This document shows positions 37,933-48,839 of a stretch of 64,000 nucleotides of DNA, piece after piece (position 1 is the stretch's first letter; each line of letters begins with the position of its first letter). The DNA comes from Robertmurraya sp. FSL R5-0851. Lineage in GTDB: Bacteria; Bacillota; Bacilli; Bacillales; Cytobacillaceae. The stretch lies in the NCBI RefSeq assembly GCF_038002965.1, contig NZ_JBBOOE010000001.1, positions 1,903,001 to 1,967,000 of the forward strand, in the 5' to 3' direction. A model generated the notes under the pieces. It made no database searches. It saw only the letters and a list, made by a program, of their open reading frames with translations, and had not been told where the DNA came from. The translations under genes and the position numbers were made by a program.

Positions 37933-38931
37933 GTGTCCGAACAAGTAAATAATATTATAAAAAGGCCTTTAACACAAAATAAAGTCCATCCCATAAAAAC
38001 AGGAAGATATTTACTAGCAACAAATGAAATACATCGATTATATGAAACTATTTCTAGGTGGATTTTTAGTAGAGCACCTGGTGGAATTGTTTATGGACGG
38101 CCCAGGCTTGGAAAAACAAGAGCAATTCAATTTATATTAAAAGCCTTACCAGATGAATTGGGTGAAAAGCTTCCTGTTTTTAAATTCAATTGTAGACATA
38201 AAAAAATTGCTAGTGAAAATACTTTTTTTGAAGATTTACTTAAGGATGTTGGACATTCAGATCCTTTTAGTAATAAAACTAATGCAAAAAGAGAGAGATT
38301 GTATAGCTATCTAATTGAAAAGGGACAAACATCACAAGAAAACAGAGTAATCTTAATTATTGATGATGCGCAGGAGCTTCATGAGATTCAGTATGGTTGG
38401 TTAATGGATATCCACAATGAATTAGATAGAGCGGAAATAGATTTAACCGTTATATTAGTAGGGCAAAAAGAATTATTAGGCCAAAGATCGTCTTTTATAA
38501 AATTAAAAAAGGCCCAAATCATTGGTCGGTTTATGGTGCACGAATATAAGTTTGTTGGAATAAAGAGTTATGACGATATACATGCTTGTCTCTTAGGGTA
38601 TGATGAGGAGTCAGAATTTCCTGATAACAGCGGATTCTCGTTTACTAGATATTACTTTCCAGAAGCATTTTCGAATGGATTACGATTATCAACCTATACT
38701 CAAGAATTAATGGATATTTTTACTGAAATCCGACAAAAACATAATATACGAAAAGGTCTTGAAATTCCTATGCAATATTTTACAAGGACTATAGAGTATA
38801 TATTAATTCACTATGGAGTTGATGGTAAAAATGTAGAGGTTTTGACAAAAAACCATTTTAAAGAAGCAGTGAAATATTCGGGTTACATTGAATCAGAAAT
38901 TTATAGTGATCTTTTAAATAAAGGGGGCTAA
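37933..38931 (+). CDS. tnsC: TnsC AAA+ ATPase (target selection regulator)
   Basis: The protein of 332 residues starts at GTG behind GAGAGGGGAAAAAG. Walker A is YGRPRLGKTRA (about 54-62) and Walker B is VILIIDDAQEL (about 139-149), followed by VILVGQKEL (sensor 1). Members of this TniB/TnsC group form filaments on DNA and bridge TnsAB to the TniQ target selector. The gene ends one base before tniQ starts. Confidence 0.93.
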   Translation: MSEQVNNIIKRPLTQNKVHPIKTGRYLLATNEIHRLYETISRWIFSRAPGGIVYGRPRLGKTRAIQFILKALPDELGEKLPVFKFNCRHKKIASENTFFEDLLKDVGHSDPFSNKTNAKRERLYSYLIEKGQTSQENRVILIIDDAQELHEIQYGWLMDIHNELDRAEIDLTVILVGQKELLGQRSSFIKLKKAQIIGRFMVHEYKFVGIKSYDDIHACLLGYDEESEFPDNSGFSFTRYYFPEAFSNGLRLSTYTQELMDIFTEIRQKHNIRKGLEIPMQYFTRTIEYILIHYGVDGKNVEVLTKNHFKEAVKYSGYIESEIYSDLLNKGG

Positions 38932-38932
38932 G

Positions 38933-40447
38933 ATGAAAAAATTAATTTACAATCATACCGAAGAAAATCTCAAGAGAACTTTTGCCTGGAGTAGTAGTTG
39001 GTACCATCCCTATGAATCAGCTTGGAGCATATTTCATAAGTTTATGTTTGCAAACAAGGTTACAATTAATGATTTATTTAAGATATTTGGTTCAGAATCT
39101 ATCCAGAATAAAAGAAGCAATGTTTGGAGTAAAAAAGATGGAGATTTATTTACTTTAGAAGGTTTTGATGAAAAGAGATTACAAGATATACTTGGTTTTA
39201 ATTTGAAAGCAAATATAATTGAAGAAAGCGCAACAATATTAAAAATTTTAATTCAAAAACATCATTATAAGGTTTTCTATATTGACACGTTTAGGTTTTG
39301 CCCTGAATGTATAAAAATAGGATATCATAGTACTTTTCATCAATTTAAACTATTTAATACTTGTCCACTTCATAATAAGCCACTATCATCAATATGCCCC
39401 AGTTGTGGCGGGGGTTGGAAAAATGAATATAATCTCATAAAAAATGAAATCAAGCATCCTTTTCAATGTCAGTGCGGATTTTTATTCATAAACGAAGATA
39501 TGGCTAGAATGTTTGCAAAGACCTGGAGCTCCAATTCACATGATATAAGAGATTCTAGTCTAGTTACCAGATTGTTTGAATTAAATGCTCACAGCGAAAA
39601 GACAAAGCGCATTCATATAAGTGATTGTATAGATTTAACGAATTATGAGAATCCCTTTGAATATTTATACCTCACTGTTAATTCAAAAGAAGAAAACACA
39701 AAGCATATAGTTTATAAGTCAAGTAAGAATATCAACAAAATAAAATGTCTTGATAAGAAATTGCTTTCTAAATATATATTTACACCCCGACATAAAAGAC
39801 CCAATAAAGAATTGTACTTCACATTAAAGGCTACCTATAAATCCATTGCAAGACATTTTAGAAAAACCATTCTTAAAGATCACAAAAAATGTATAAAATC
39901 TTATAATAGAAGCTTTACGTATAGTGAATCTATTTGTCCTTTTGTTTCCGCATATGCCCATTGGAGAGGACATATAGAAGACCATGAGATTAATTGGCAT
40001 GTGCACACTTATAGAAAAAGAAAAATCGCTGAAAATCAAGTGGATTTTTATACTAGATCTGATTCCGATTACTTTTTTAATATTTATATTGAATTAATGA
40101 CTGGATTGTATAACGAGAAAGATGAAACGATATATGGTAATGAACCATCCATTCTTCATTATGTAAGCCCAGATAATTTGACTATAACGAAATATACTTT
40201 CAATAGGCTTTTTGCACATCTGTTACATAATTACTTATTAAATTGGTTGATAGTAGCACACAATGATATGGGTAAAAGTGTTCATTACTTTTATTCTAGA
40301 CCATTTATGAAATACAAGAATTTACCATTTTACACTATTGTATATCCATTTAAAGATAATGAAGCTGCCGAATTTCACATATGGCCAAACAAAGACAAAA
40401 CTATTGAAAATATACTTAAGAAGTTGAAATGCCCAAATAATTCATAA
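38933..40447 (+). CDS. TniQ/TnsD family target-site selector
   Basis: The protein of 504 residues begins with TniQ-type WSSSWYHPYESAWSIFHKFM, then a zinc-finger region CPECIKIGYHSTFHQFK ... CPLHNKPLSSICPSC with a following CQCG. The long C-terminal half is of the TnsD kind and would read the attachment sequence. It is the only targeting protein found; no TnsE. The stop lies 81 bp from the transposon terminus, so transcription runs outward. Confidence 0.9.
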   Translation: MKKLIYNHTEENLKRTFAWSSSWYHPYESAWSIFHKFMFANKVTINDLFKIFGSESIQNKRSNVWSKKDGDLFTLEGFDEKRLQDILGFNLKANIIEESATILKILIQKHHYKVFYIDTFRFCPECIKIGYHSTFHQFKLFNTCPLHNKPLSSICPSCGGGWKNEYNLIKNEIKHPFQCQCGFLFINEDMARMFAKTWSSNSHDIRDSSLVTRLFELNAHSEKTKRIHISDCIDLTNYENPFEYLYLTVNSKEENTKHIVYKSSKNINKIKCLDKKLLSKYIFTPRHKRPNKELYFTLKATYKSIARHFRKTILKDHKKCIKSYNRSFTYSESICPFVSAYAHWRGHIEDHEINWHVHTYRKRKIAENQVDFYTRSDSDYFFNIYIELMTGLYNEKDETIYGNEPSILHYVSPDNLTITKYTFNRLFAHLLHNYLLNWLIVAHNDMGKSVHYFYSRPFMKYKNLPFYTIVYPFKDNEAAEFHIWPNKDKTIENILKKLKCPNNS

Positions 40448-40481
40448 AAATTGTTTGGACATTTTTTTATTTGCTTATGGC

Positions 40482-40528
40482 GGGGAAGTTTGTGTCGCCA
40501 AAGAAGGGTATATTTGTGTCGCCAGACA
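40482..40528. repeat. right end of the Tn7-like element with two TnsB-type sites
   Basis: GGGTATATTTGTGTC (40,506-40,520) and GGGGAAGTTTGTGTC (40,482-40,496) are reverse-oriented copies of the left-end motif, 24 bp apart, ending with GCCAGACA at 40,528. Confidence 0.85.
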
Positions 40529-40533
40529 AGGGG
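40529..40533. repeat. 5-bp target-site duplication AGGGG, right copy
   Basis: Identical to 11,934-11,938; it immediately follows the terminal ACA of the transposon. Confidence 0.85.
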
Positions 40534-40918
<385 letters not shown>

Positions 40919-41551
40919 TTATAATTCCAATTGATTTTTAACTTGTTCATAGTGCTTGGTTGATAACGCTTGCTGTAAAAATGTTTGATTTGTGCCATTC
41001 CGATTTAGAGCCTGTATGATAGCTGCTACACGATCGGTACGTTCTCTGCGTAAGTTGGATTCTAACTGAACTTCTAATGGTACGGTTTGAAACGTAAAAT
41101 CATTTAACGTTATCGGTTTTGCCAGTTCCCATATATATTGCCCACCTTCCCAAATTCCTTCTCCATCCTTTGAATCGGGTATTCCAGCCGAGTTCATGAT
41201 ATGAACAGCCTCTACCTCACAACCATTTATCTTCCATTTCCCTTTTTTCCAAGAAAAGCCCCACGGAAACGTTTGCGTAAACGTAGGCACCTCTATAGAT
41301 GATTTCCAATGTAAATCATCTATAGATTGGTTGCATTTTACCTGGTGGGCATACTTTTCAAAGATTTTGGCGAATAGCTCTACCCCACTCTCAGTTTTTG
41401 TATATATGTCGATATCATTTGCTTCCAATTCACAGCCTTGAAGTACAGAACCTGCAGAACCTACTAGCATCCAGTCCACTTGCAAACCACTTAACCGAAT
41501 CTCAATGCTGATCTTCTCAAGTGTTTGCATTAACTCGTTCTTATCCATCAT
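40919..41551 (-). CDS. nucleotidyltransferase-like protein
   Basis: The protein has about 211 residues from ATG 41,551, which is preceded by GGGTGGGATA. The frame is open 35 codons further upstream, but that part runs through the terminator of the neighbouring gene. The MNT-type signature WMLVGSAGSVLQGCELEAND followed by IDIYTK gives GS...D-x-D, the metal-binding Asp pair. The later part (VPLEVQLESNLRRERTDRVAA) is helical. Relatives include minimal nucleotidyltransferases and kanamycin-type enzymes. No HEPN partner gene is adjacent. Confidence 0.65.
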   Translation of the reverse strand: MMDKNELMQTLEKISIEIRLSGLQVDWMLVGSAGSVLQGCELEANDIDIYTKTESGVELFAKIFEKYAHQVKCNQSIDDLHWKSSIEVPTFTQTFPWGFSWKKGKWKINGCEVEAVHIMNSAGIPDSKDGEGIWEGGQYIWELAKPITLNDFTFQTVPLEVQLESNLRRERTDRVAAIIQALNRNGTNQTFLQQALSTKHYEQVKNQLEL

Positions 41552-41614
41552 TATCCCACCCATCAATAAACTTTCCCTTATATATTCGATTAACTGGTGA
41601 GAAGTCCTTCCCAA

Positions 41615-41645
41615 AACAAAAAAACCTAACGGAATGTCAGGTTTG
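41615..41645 (-). terminator. terminator of the stay-green gene
   Basis: AAACCT / AGGTTT with flanking partial pairing is followed on the minus strand by a T run (AAAACAAAAA on plus). Confidence 0.65.
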
Positions 41646-41648
41646 AGG

Positions 41649-42128
41649 CTATACAACTCGCTGTTTAAGGGCGGTTGTTAAGTAATATCTAGGAGTGCCG
41701 AAGTACATGTACTGGTTATATTGTGGGTAGGAAGACTCGAATTGTATATATATCGGTGAGTCTAATAACCATGGATAATTTTGATAGAATTTTTGGTCAC
41801 CATATACCATTGCTGTGAGTGCTAATGGTAGCTCTTTTTGGAAAATATGAAAGCGAATCAACGCATAATTTTCGTCGAATTCTCCGTTCGTAACATACAC
41901 TTTCCCTAATAATGTGTATTGACCCATAACTGGTTTCCACTCTGCTAACACTTCATCTCGAAATTTGCTATTTACCGCATCATAATCGTAGCAATATCCA
42001 ATTGTTAAAAATAACTCACCTGTTACGTCTGAATGCGTTAAGGTATATTTTCTCTCATCTACAGGTTTAAAGGGTGTTGCTGGTGGAAAGTATGTCACAT
42101 TTAACATAGCCGGATCAAACTTACTCAT
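41649..42128 (-). CDS. stay-green (SGR) domain protein
   Basis: The protein has 159 residues from ATG 42,128, after GGGGAGTGAGG; the longer open frame upstream overlaps the next gene and is not used. Conserved SGR features are RKYTLTHSDVTGELFLTIGY, LAEWKPVMGQYTLLGKVYV and FHIFQKELPLALTAMVYGD. In plants the domain removes magnesium from chlorophyll; related short proteins are common in Bacillus and Clostridium, where their substrate is unknown. It is followed by a terminator. Confidence 0.75.
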   Translation of the reverse strand: MSKFDPAMLNVTYFPPATPFKPVDERKYTLTHSDVTGELFLTIGYCYDYDAVNSKFRDEVLAEWKPVMGQYTLLGKVYVTNGEFDENYALIRFHIFQKELPLALTAMVYGDQKFYQNYPWLLDSPIYIQFESSYPQYNQYMYFGTPRYYLTTALKQRVV

Positions 42129-42207
42129 GTAAGCCTCACTCCCCTGGATGAAGAAGTAGTATTTCCTACTGTATTTTATGTGATTGAATGTTAAATGTGA
42201 CAACAGC

Positions 42208-42987
42208 CTATTTTTTCTTCTTCGTTGTATTCCTACGTAATTCCATAACATTCGTATCAAGGAGCTTCCATTGTGCGTTTTCATACACCCAAGATGACTC
42301 CACATACGCAATCGAATCGGCATTATAGGCACCACTTATTCGTTGGGAACCTTTTAAGCCCATTTGATTCCCAGTCACTTTAACAGGTTTTAGCGTTCCA
42401 AACGGAAGGACCATGAGCTCTGCAGGTTCATTTAGTTTGCCATTATGATATAATCCAAGCCGCTCGTAATCTTTTGCTCTATTTCTTAAGTCAAACTGAT
42501 ACGACTCATTGGTATTTTCTATAGTCATATTGGCTTTATATCCATTTAGAAAAGAAGTCTGAATAACCAGTGGTGCAGGTACGGTTAAATCGGTTAACCG
42601 ATCATCCTTAACTGTATATAAATAATGATTAGATAATCCGCCACTTCCGCCCGTGTTAACCGCTAGAAATAAGTCTTTTACGCCATCATTGTTCAGATCT
42701 TTGAAGTCTATTCGTGGTTCGTATCCACCTTCAAGATTGATTTTATGGTCTTTTCCAGTTGCCGAAAGGATTTCCAATGTTATAGAACGTAAGAAGATTG
42801 CTCCTTCCTCAAAGGGCTCCCCCTTCACATATATCGTATCAAGTTTTCCATCTCCGGTAACATCCATTTGTTCTTTTACGATGACACTTTCAAGCATGTT
42901 AGCTTCCTCTACTGCATATACGCCTGTGATCGCGGACAGTGACATAAAAAAGAAGGCAGCAAAAGCAAACAATAGCTCTTTCTTCAT
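42208..42987 (-). CDS. secreted VCBS/FG-GAP-like protein
   Basis: The protein of 259 residues has a Sec signal peptide (MKKELLFAFAAFFFMSLSAI ... VYA). Two calcium-binding-like loops of the FG-GAP/dockerin type, DVTGDGKLDTIYV and DLNNDGVKDLFLAV, come early. The C-terminus is basic (RRNTTKKKK). It is probably released or wall-bound. Similar secreted proteins of unknown role occur throughout Bacillus. RBS GGGAGGAAT. Confidence 0.65.
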   Translation of the reverse strand: MKKELLFAFAAFFFMSLSAITGVYAVEEANMLESVIVKEQMDVTGDGKLDTIYVKGEPFEEGAIFLRSITLEILSATGKDHKINLEGGYEPRIDFKDLNNDGVKDLFLAVNTGGSGGLSNHYLYTVKDDRLTDLTVPAPLVIQTSFLNGYKANMTIENTNESYQFDLRNRAKDYERLGLYHNGKLNEPAELMVLPFGTLKPVKVTGNQMGLKGSQRISGAYNADSIAYVESSWVYENAQWKLLDTNVMELRRNTTKKKK

Positions 42988-43072
42988 TTATAATTCCTCC
43001 CTGAGCAATATCAGTATTTTATTTTGCCCATAAGTGGAAAAAAGATGTAGAAAAAACAAATATAACAAAAAA

Positions 43073-43942
43073 TTAGTTTGCTAAATGTTTAATAAGTCCT
43101 GGTAACCAATCTGATAGATTACTAAAACGAAACCCAAGCTCGCTTGCCTTAGCGTTGCTCATATTCCAGTTGTTTTCAATACCATATGGTGAGTGTTCAG
43201 ACGAGTCAAAAGTACTTGGCAGAATGGCCTTCTTGCCAACCTCGCCTTCTATAAGTATCATCAATTCTGCCATTGATATCTCCTCGTTTGCACAGGCATT
43301 GATGGGGCCATTGAAATTTTGCTCACTTACCCAGACAAGAAAGTTCCCTGCTTCCTTTTGATGAATGAATCCCATTTTGGCTTGTAAGTTCGGAAATCCG
43401 ATCATAGACCCTTCCTTTGTTCGATTAATATGTAGAAGTAAACGTTCCGTGTAATCATGCTCTCCGAGAACAATGGGAATTCTAACAGCAATCACAGGAA
43501 AATCTGCCTCTTGGAAAAATACCGCCTCCGCCTGTCGTTTTCCTTCTTGATAGGTAACTTTGTCTGGTGGTGTATCAGAAATTGGATATGAATATGGATC
43601 AAAGTCTGCTTCTACCACATTTTCAGCAAAATGATAAACGGACATCGTGGAAGTGAAAATGTATGTATGAATTTTGTCAGTAAGTGCTTGAATGGCAATT
43701 CTCGCGTCTCTAGCGTTAAAGCAAATCTGATCAAATACAACATCCCAAGTTCTCCCACTAACAGCTTCCTTCACAGAATCTAAATCAAATCGGTCAACTT
43801 TGAGTGTTTCAACTCTGTTCTCAAATGGAACCTCACTGTTTTGTCTTGTTGCCACCGTAACTTTTACCCCTTTGTTAAGCAACTCTTGAACTAAATTGAC
43901 TCCGAAAAATCTAGTTCCCCCAAATACTAAAGCCGTTTTCAT
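43073..43942 (-). CDS. NAD-dependent epimerase/dehydratase (extended SDR)
   Basis: The protein of 289 residues has the Rossmann glycine motif ALVFGGTRFFGVNLVQEL at the N-terminus, followed by KVTVATRQ and STMSVYHFAENVV; the Tyr-x3-Lys motif appears as Y-QEGKRQAE (TYQEGKRQAEAVF). The cofactor is likely NAD(P)H and the substrate a nucleotide sugar or similar. RBS GGAGGAGG precedes the start. It is a single gene. Confidence 0.85.
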   Translation of the reverse strand: MKTALVFGGTRFFGVNLVQELLNKGVKVTVATRQNSEVPFENRVETLKVDRFDLDSVKEAVSGRTWDVVFDQICFNARDARIAIQALTDKIHTYIFTSTMSVYHFAENVVEADFDPYSYPISDTPPDKVTYQEGKRQAEAVFFQEADFPVIAVRIPIVLGEHDYTERLLLHINRTKEGSMIGFPNLQAKMGFIHQKEAGNFLVWVSEQNFNGPINACANEEISMAELMILIEGEVGKKAILPSTFDSSEHSPYGIENNWNMSNAKASELGFRFSNLSDWLPGLIKHLAN

Positions 43943-44033
43943 TCGATTACCTCCTCCTCAAGATTACTTAAATCATATTTATATATATTCAATCACTACC
44001 GCCTATTCACCTTTCTGCCCTTTTTGTTAAAAA

Positions 44034-44068
44034 GTAAAAGACCAAATCGTAGGGATTTGGTCTTTTAC
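44034..44068. terminator. terminator after parC
   Basis: A 15-bp perfect stem GTAAAAGACCAAATC with its complement and a short loop lies 19 bp after the parC stop. It could serve both strands. Confidence 0.85.
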
Positions 44069-44087
44069 ACGTTTATGATGAGCTTTT

Positions 44088-46535
44088 TTAGTCTTTTGTA
44101 GCTTCGTTAACTTCTTTTTGAGCAACCGACCATACAGTTTTTGCTTTGCCAGCATCGGTTTCATCAATAATAAAGGATCCGTTTGAGTAACGGTCATTAT
44201 GTCTTAGATCAGAAGCACGAACTTCTTCGACATGACCTTTTTCTGTACTCACAAAGATTTGGTCTTCTTCGCTAACGATAACTGCACCGATCACTCGGTG
44301 TGGATTCGCCTTTAATTCTCTTAGCATGACCACGCCGCGCTTGGCACGTGAAGTAATTTCAAATTCATCTAACTTCATCTTTTTGATGGCACCGCGCTGA
44401 GTCACAATCACAATGCTTTGAGAACGGGGATCATCGACAATTTTACCAGCTGTTAAATAATCGCCATCCTTTAGGTTCATTCCTTTCACACCTGCAGCTC
44501 TAGCGCCAACGATACTGACCTCGTCTTCAGCAAATCGTAAACCGTATCCTAAATGAGTCGTTAATAGCAATTCCTTCGTACCATCCGTTTCATGAACATC
44601 AAGTACTTCGTCGTCATCCTTTACATTAATGGCGACGAGTGGCTTTGAATATCTTTGAGCTTTATATGCCTTCAGTTCGGTTTTCTTAACCATTCCATTT
44701 TTCGTAATGAATAACAAGAATGCTTCCTTCTCAAAGTCTTTAACAGGAAGTACCCTAATAATCGTTTCGTTACGATCAATTGGAACAAGATTTGCAATAT
44801 GTTGACCGAGGTCCTTCCAACGAATATCAGGAAGTTCATGCACTGGACAGTACAAGTAATTCCCTTTATTCGTAAATAACAGAACCACATCGGTTGTGTT
44901 CATATCAAGCTGTGCGAGTAATTGGTCGGAATCTTTCATCCCGAAATCCTGACCATTCGATGCAGCATACGACCTTGGGCTAGTACGCTTAATATAGCCT
45001 TCCTTCGTTACAGTGACAATCACATCTTCGCTTGCTACCATAACCTCAAGATTGATCTTAATTTCCTCAATCTCCGCTTCAATTATGGTACGACGTTGAT
45101 CGGCAAAGCGTTTTCGAACATCCTTTAACTCTTTTTTAATCACAGAAAGAAGCTTGCTTTCACTTTCTAAAATAGCAGTTAGTTCCTCAATTTTCTTAGC
45201 AAGTTCATCTGCTTCATTTTGAAGAGCGGTAATATCTGTGTTTGTTAAGCGATAAAGCTGTAAAGAAACGATTGCTTCGGATTGTGCTTCGGTAAAACCA
45301 AATTTCATAATCAAGTTGTCTTTTGCATCACGCTTATCTTTTGATCCACGAATGGTTTGGATAACTTCATCTAAGATGGATAAAGCTTTCATTAATCCTG
45401 CTACGATATGTTGGCGGTCTTTCGCCTTTTGTAAATCAAATTGAGAGCGACGAGTGACGACTTCCTTTTGGTGCTCAATATACGCATCGAGAAGCTGTGT
45501 AAGGCCCATAAGCATCGGACGACGATGATGGATAGCAACCATGTTAAAGTTGTAGGCAATTTGAAGGTCTGTGTTCTTGTATAAATACATTAGTACACCT
45601 TCAGCATCCGCTTCTTTTTTCAATTCAATCACGATACGAAGTCCTGTACGATCCGTTTCGTCACGAACCTCAGACATACCTTCTATTTTACGGTCTAAAC
45701 GGAATTCATCCATCTTTTTCACAAGGTTTGCTTTGTTTACTTCAAAAGGAATTTCGGTAATAACGATTTGCTGCTTACCGCCACGAACCGTTTCAATTTC
45801 TGCTTTTCCGCGAACAATGATTTTTCCTTTACCCGTTTCGTAAGCCTTTTTGATTCCGTCTACCCCTTGAATGATTCCACCAGTTGGAAAGTCAGGTCCT
45901 TTTATCACAGTCATTAAATCATCAACGGTACAATTCGGCTGATCCATCCTCATGAAGACACCATCGATGATCTCATTCAAATGATGCGGAGGGATTTCTG
46001 TGGCATATCCAGCAGAAATTCCTGTAGAACCATTAACGAGAAGGTTAGGAAACATCGCTGGAAGTACGGTCGGTTCATTGGCTGTATCATCGAAGTTTGG
46101 TATGAAATCGACCGTTCTTTTGTCAATATCACGCAATAATTCCGACGAAATTGCACTTAAACGGGCCTCTGTATAACGCATCGCAGCTGGTGGATCTCCA
46201 TCGATGCTACCGTTGTTTCCATGCATTTCAACAAGAAGATTACGTAGCTTCCAGTCTTGACTCATACGTACCATGGCATCGTACACAGAGGAATCTCCGT
46301 GTGGGTGATAGTTACCGATAACGTTACCGACTGTTTTAGCCGATTTACGAAACCCTTTATCGTTTGTATTTCCTTCAACATGCATCGCATAGAGAATTCG
46401 TCTTTGTACTGGTTTTAAACCGTCCCTTGCATCAGGCAAGGCACGGTCTTGAATAATATATTTACTATATCTTCCGAAGCGATCACCAATGACCTCTTCA
46501 AGTGGTAAATCGCGAAATTTTTCTGTCAAACTCAC
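44088..46535 (-). CDS. parC: DNA topoisomerase IV subunit A
   Basis: The protein has 815 residues. The catalytic Tyr121 is in [11 protein letters not shown]; the quinolone-resistance segment [14 protein letters not shown] has Ser at the main resistance position and Asp where S. aureus GrlA has Glu84. The GyrA-type C-terminal beta-pinwheel repeats follow but lack a perfect GyrA box, which separates ParC from GyrA. It relaxes and decatenates daughter chromosomes with ParE. It overlaps parE by 4 bp (ATGA-type coupling). Confidence 0.97.
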   Translation of the reverse strand: MSLTEKFRDLPLEEVIGDRFGRYSKYIIQDRALPDARDGLKPVQRRILYAMHVEGNTNDKGFRKSAKTVGNVIGNYHPHGDSSVYDAMVRMSQDWKLRNLLVEMHGNNGSIDGDPPAAMRYTEARLSAISSELLRDIDKRTVDFIPNFDDTANEPTVLPAMFPNLLVNGSTGISAGYATEIPPHHLNEIIDGVFMRMDQPNCTVDDLMTVIKGPDFPTGGIIQGVDGIKKAYETGKGKIIVRGKAEIETVRGGKQQIVITEIPFEVNKANLVKKMDEFRLDRKIEGMSEVRDETDRTGLRIVIELKKEADAEGVLMYLYKNTDLQIAYNFNMVAIHHRRPMLMGLTQLLDAYIEHQKEVVTRRSQFDLQKAKDRQHIVAGLMKALSILDEVIQTIRGSKDKRDAKDNLIMKFGFTEAQSEAIVSLQLYRLTNTDITALQNEADELAKKIEELTAILESESKLLSVIKKELKDVRKRFADQRRTIIEAEIEEIKINLEVMVASEDVIVTVTKEGYIKRTSPRSYAASNGQDFGMKDSDQLLAQLDMNTTDVVLLFTNKGNYLYCPVHELPDIRWKDLGQHIANLVPIDRNETIIRVLPVKDFEKEAFLLFITKNGMVKKTELKAYKAQRYSKPLVAINVKDDDEVLDVHETDGTKELLLTTHLGYGLRFAEDEVSIVGARAAGVKGMNLKDGDYLTAGKIVDDPRSQSIVIVTQRGAIKKMKLDEFEITSRAKRGVVMLRELKANPHRVIGAVIVSEEDQIFVSTEKGHVEEVRASDLRHNDRYSNGSFIIDETDAGKAKTVWSVAQKEVNEATKD

Positions 46536-48511
46536 TGTTCAGTAACCTCCTCAGCAACAGAAATATTTTCATTTTCTAAAATACTTCCGTCTTCCTCTAA
46601 ACCGAAGGCTACATGTGTTTCAATCCACTTTCGGCGAGGCTCAACCTTATCGCCCATTAATGTAGTCACACGACGTTCTGCTCGAGCAGCATCATCAATG
46701 CGCACACGAATTAATGTTCTTGTATCAGGATTCATCGTTGTATCCCAAAGCTGGTCAGCGTTCATCTCACCTAGTCCCTTGTACCGTTGAATCATATAAC
46801 CCTTACCAACCTTTTTAATGGCTGATTGTAAATCGTCGTCGCTCCATGCATACTCAATAATTTCTTTCTTACCTGTTCCTTTACTCACTTTATAAAGCGG
46901 TGGAAGGGCGATGAATATTCTTCCAGCTTCAAGAAGAGGTTTCATGTAACGGTAAAAGAATGTAAGGAGAAGAACTTGAATATGAGCACCGTCGGTATCG
47001 GCATCGGTCATAATAACAACTTTATCGTAGTTGATATCGTCAATATTAAAATCTGCTCCAATTCCACCACCGATAGCATGGATGATCGTATTAATCTCTT
47101 CATTCTTAAAGATATCCTGTAATTTTGCTTTTTCTGTATTAATAACTTTTCCTCGAAGTGGAAGGATCGCTTGGAATCGACGGTCACGACCTTGTTTAGC
47201 AGATCCTCCGGCAGAGTCACCCTCAACTAAGTAAAGCTCATTTTTCTGAGGATTTCTAGATTGGGCCGGCGTTAACTTCCCTGACAAAACAGCCTCAGAG
47301 CGTTTCCTTTTCTTCCCGCTTCGTGCTTCTTCTCTAGCTTTCCGAGCGGCTTCACGAGCTTGATACGCTTTTATTGCTTTACGTATCAATAACGTACTGG
47401 TCTCCGGGTTTTCTTCTAAAAAGTAAGACAAATACTCAGAAACAACCGAGTCTACAGCAGAACGTGCTTCGCTCGTTCCTAGCTTTCCTTTTGTTTGTCC
47501 TTCAAATTGAAGAAGTTCTTCTGGAACACGCACGGAAATAATGGCTGCAAATCCTTCTCGTATATCCGCTCCATCCAGGTTTTTATCCTTTTCTTTTAAC
47601 AGGCCGATTTTACGAGCGTATTCGTTAAATACACGAGTCATGGCTGTTTTAGCACCAGCCTCATGTGTTCCACCGTCTTTTGTACGAACATTATTGACGA
47701 AGGATAGAACATTTTCCGAATATCCATCATTGAATTGGAAAGCGTAATCCACTTCAATTCCACCGCTCGTCCCTTCGAAGCTGATAACTGGGTGTAAGAC
47801 GTCCTTTTCCTCGTTCAAATATTGAACAAACGCCTCAATTCCATTTTCATAATGGAAAATCTCATGAAAGTCATTACGGTCATCAATAATTTCTATTTTC
47901 ATGCCTTTTAAAAGAAAGGCAGATTCTCTCAAGCGTTCACACAATGTTTCATAATTGTAGGTTGTCGTCGAAAAAATGGACGCATCCGGCTTAAAGTGAA
48001 TTGTCGTTCCGGTTTGATTCGTTTTTCCTACTTTCTCTAAAGTAGTCACAGCTTTTCCGCCGTTTTCAAAACGCTGCTCGTAGACAAAGCCATCTCGCTT
48101 AATCTTTACCACGAGCCACTCGCTCAAGGCATTTACAACCGATGCACCTACACCGTGTAACCCACCACTTGTTTTATACCCACCTTGACCGAATTTTCCC
48201 CCTGCGTGAAGGACAGTTAAGATGACCTCAGGAGTGGGTTTTCCCATTTTGTGCATACCCGTTGGCATACCACGCCCTTTGTCCTGCACACTAATGGAAT
48301 TATCTTTGTGAATTTTTACGATTATATGGTCTCCATGACCTGCTAATGCTTCATCAACAGAGTTATCTACAATTTCATACACCAAATGGTGAAGCCCTCG
48401 TGAATCTGTACTACCAATGTACATTCCTGGGCGTTTTCGAACCGCATCTAACCCCTCTAGTACCTGAATGGCATCATCGTTGTATTCAAACGTTCCTTGA
48501 TTTTTTGCCAC
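46532..48511 (-). CDS. parE: DNA topoisomerase IV subunit B
   Basis: The protein of 659 residues is a GHKL ATPase with [20 protein letters not shown] and the [15 protein letters not shown] loop, a transducer domain, and a TOPRIM domain with [18 protein letters not shown] and [11 protein letters not shown]. The length is typical for ParE. Start ATG 48,511 follows AAGGAAAGGGG. It is transcribed with parC as in all Bacillus. Confidence 0.97.
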   Translation of the reverse strand: MAKNQGTFEYNDDAIQVLEGLDAVRKRPGMYIGSTDSRGLHHLVYEIVDNSVDEALAGHGDHIIVKIHKDNSISVQDKGRGMPTGMHKMGKPTPEVILTVLHAGGKFGQGGYKTSGGLHGVGASVVNALSEWLVVKIKRDGFVYEQRFENGGKAVTTLEKVGKTNQTGTTIHFKPDASIFSTTTYNYETLCERLRESAFLLKGMKIEIIDDRNDFHEIFHYENGIEAFVQYLNEEKDVLHPVISFEGTSGGIEVDYAFQFNDGYSENVLSFVNNVRTKDGGTHEAGAKTAMTRVFNEYARKIGLLKEKDKNLDGADIREGFAAIISVRVPEELLQFEGQTKGKLGTSEARSAVDSVVSEYLSYFLEENPETSTLLIRKAIKAYQAREAARKAREEARSGKKRKRSEAVLSGKLTPAQSRNPQKNELYLVEGDSAGGSAKQGRDRRFQAILPLRGKVINTEKAKLQDIFKNEEINTIIHAIGGGIGADFNIDDINYDKVVIMTDADTDGAHIQVLLLTFFYRYMKPLLEAGRIFIALPPLYKVSKGTGKKEIIEYAWSDDDLQSAIKKVGKGYMIQRYKGLGEMNADQLWDTTMNPDTRTLIRVRIDDAARAERRVTTLMGDKVEPRRKWIETHVAFGLEEDGSILENENISVAEEVTEQ

Positions 48512-48636
48512 GTATAATACCCCTTTCCTTCCGTGCCAGCCACATGTCTCTATCTATGTAATGGACCCGAACGTCTTTATACCTATTCGTTCTTACAAGT
48601 AAATTATCCTTTAAATATTATGAAACGAAGACTTTA

Positions 48637-48648
48637 GAACAAATGTTC
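48637..48648. promoter_or_regulatory. putative LexA (SOS) box upstream of parE
   Basis: GAACAAATGTTC fits the Gram-positive LexA core GAAC-N4-GTTC exactly. It lies 126 bp before parE. The B. subtilis parEC operon has been listed among LexA-dependent genes, which supports the reading. Confidence 0.45.
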
Positions 48649-48802
48649 TTATCTCGTATTTTATCACATTTTTTAAGACACCTATGCTTTATTGTATATA
48701 TTTCTTTTGATTTGGCAAATGGATATTTTAAAAACAAAAGTATTTTAGACGAATATTCTTCGATTACAGAAATGTTTATAAAGCCTATAATAAAAAGAAA
48801 AA

Positions 48803-48836
48803 CACTCTAATCTTAATGACTAGAGTGAAGGAGAAA
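48803..48836 (-). terminator. terminator of yneT
   Basis: CACTCTA / TAGAGTG stem with an 11-nt loop, followed on the minus strand by TTTTTCTTTTT. Confidence 0.7.
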
Positions 48837-48839
48837 AAA

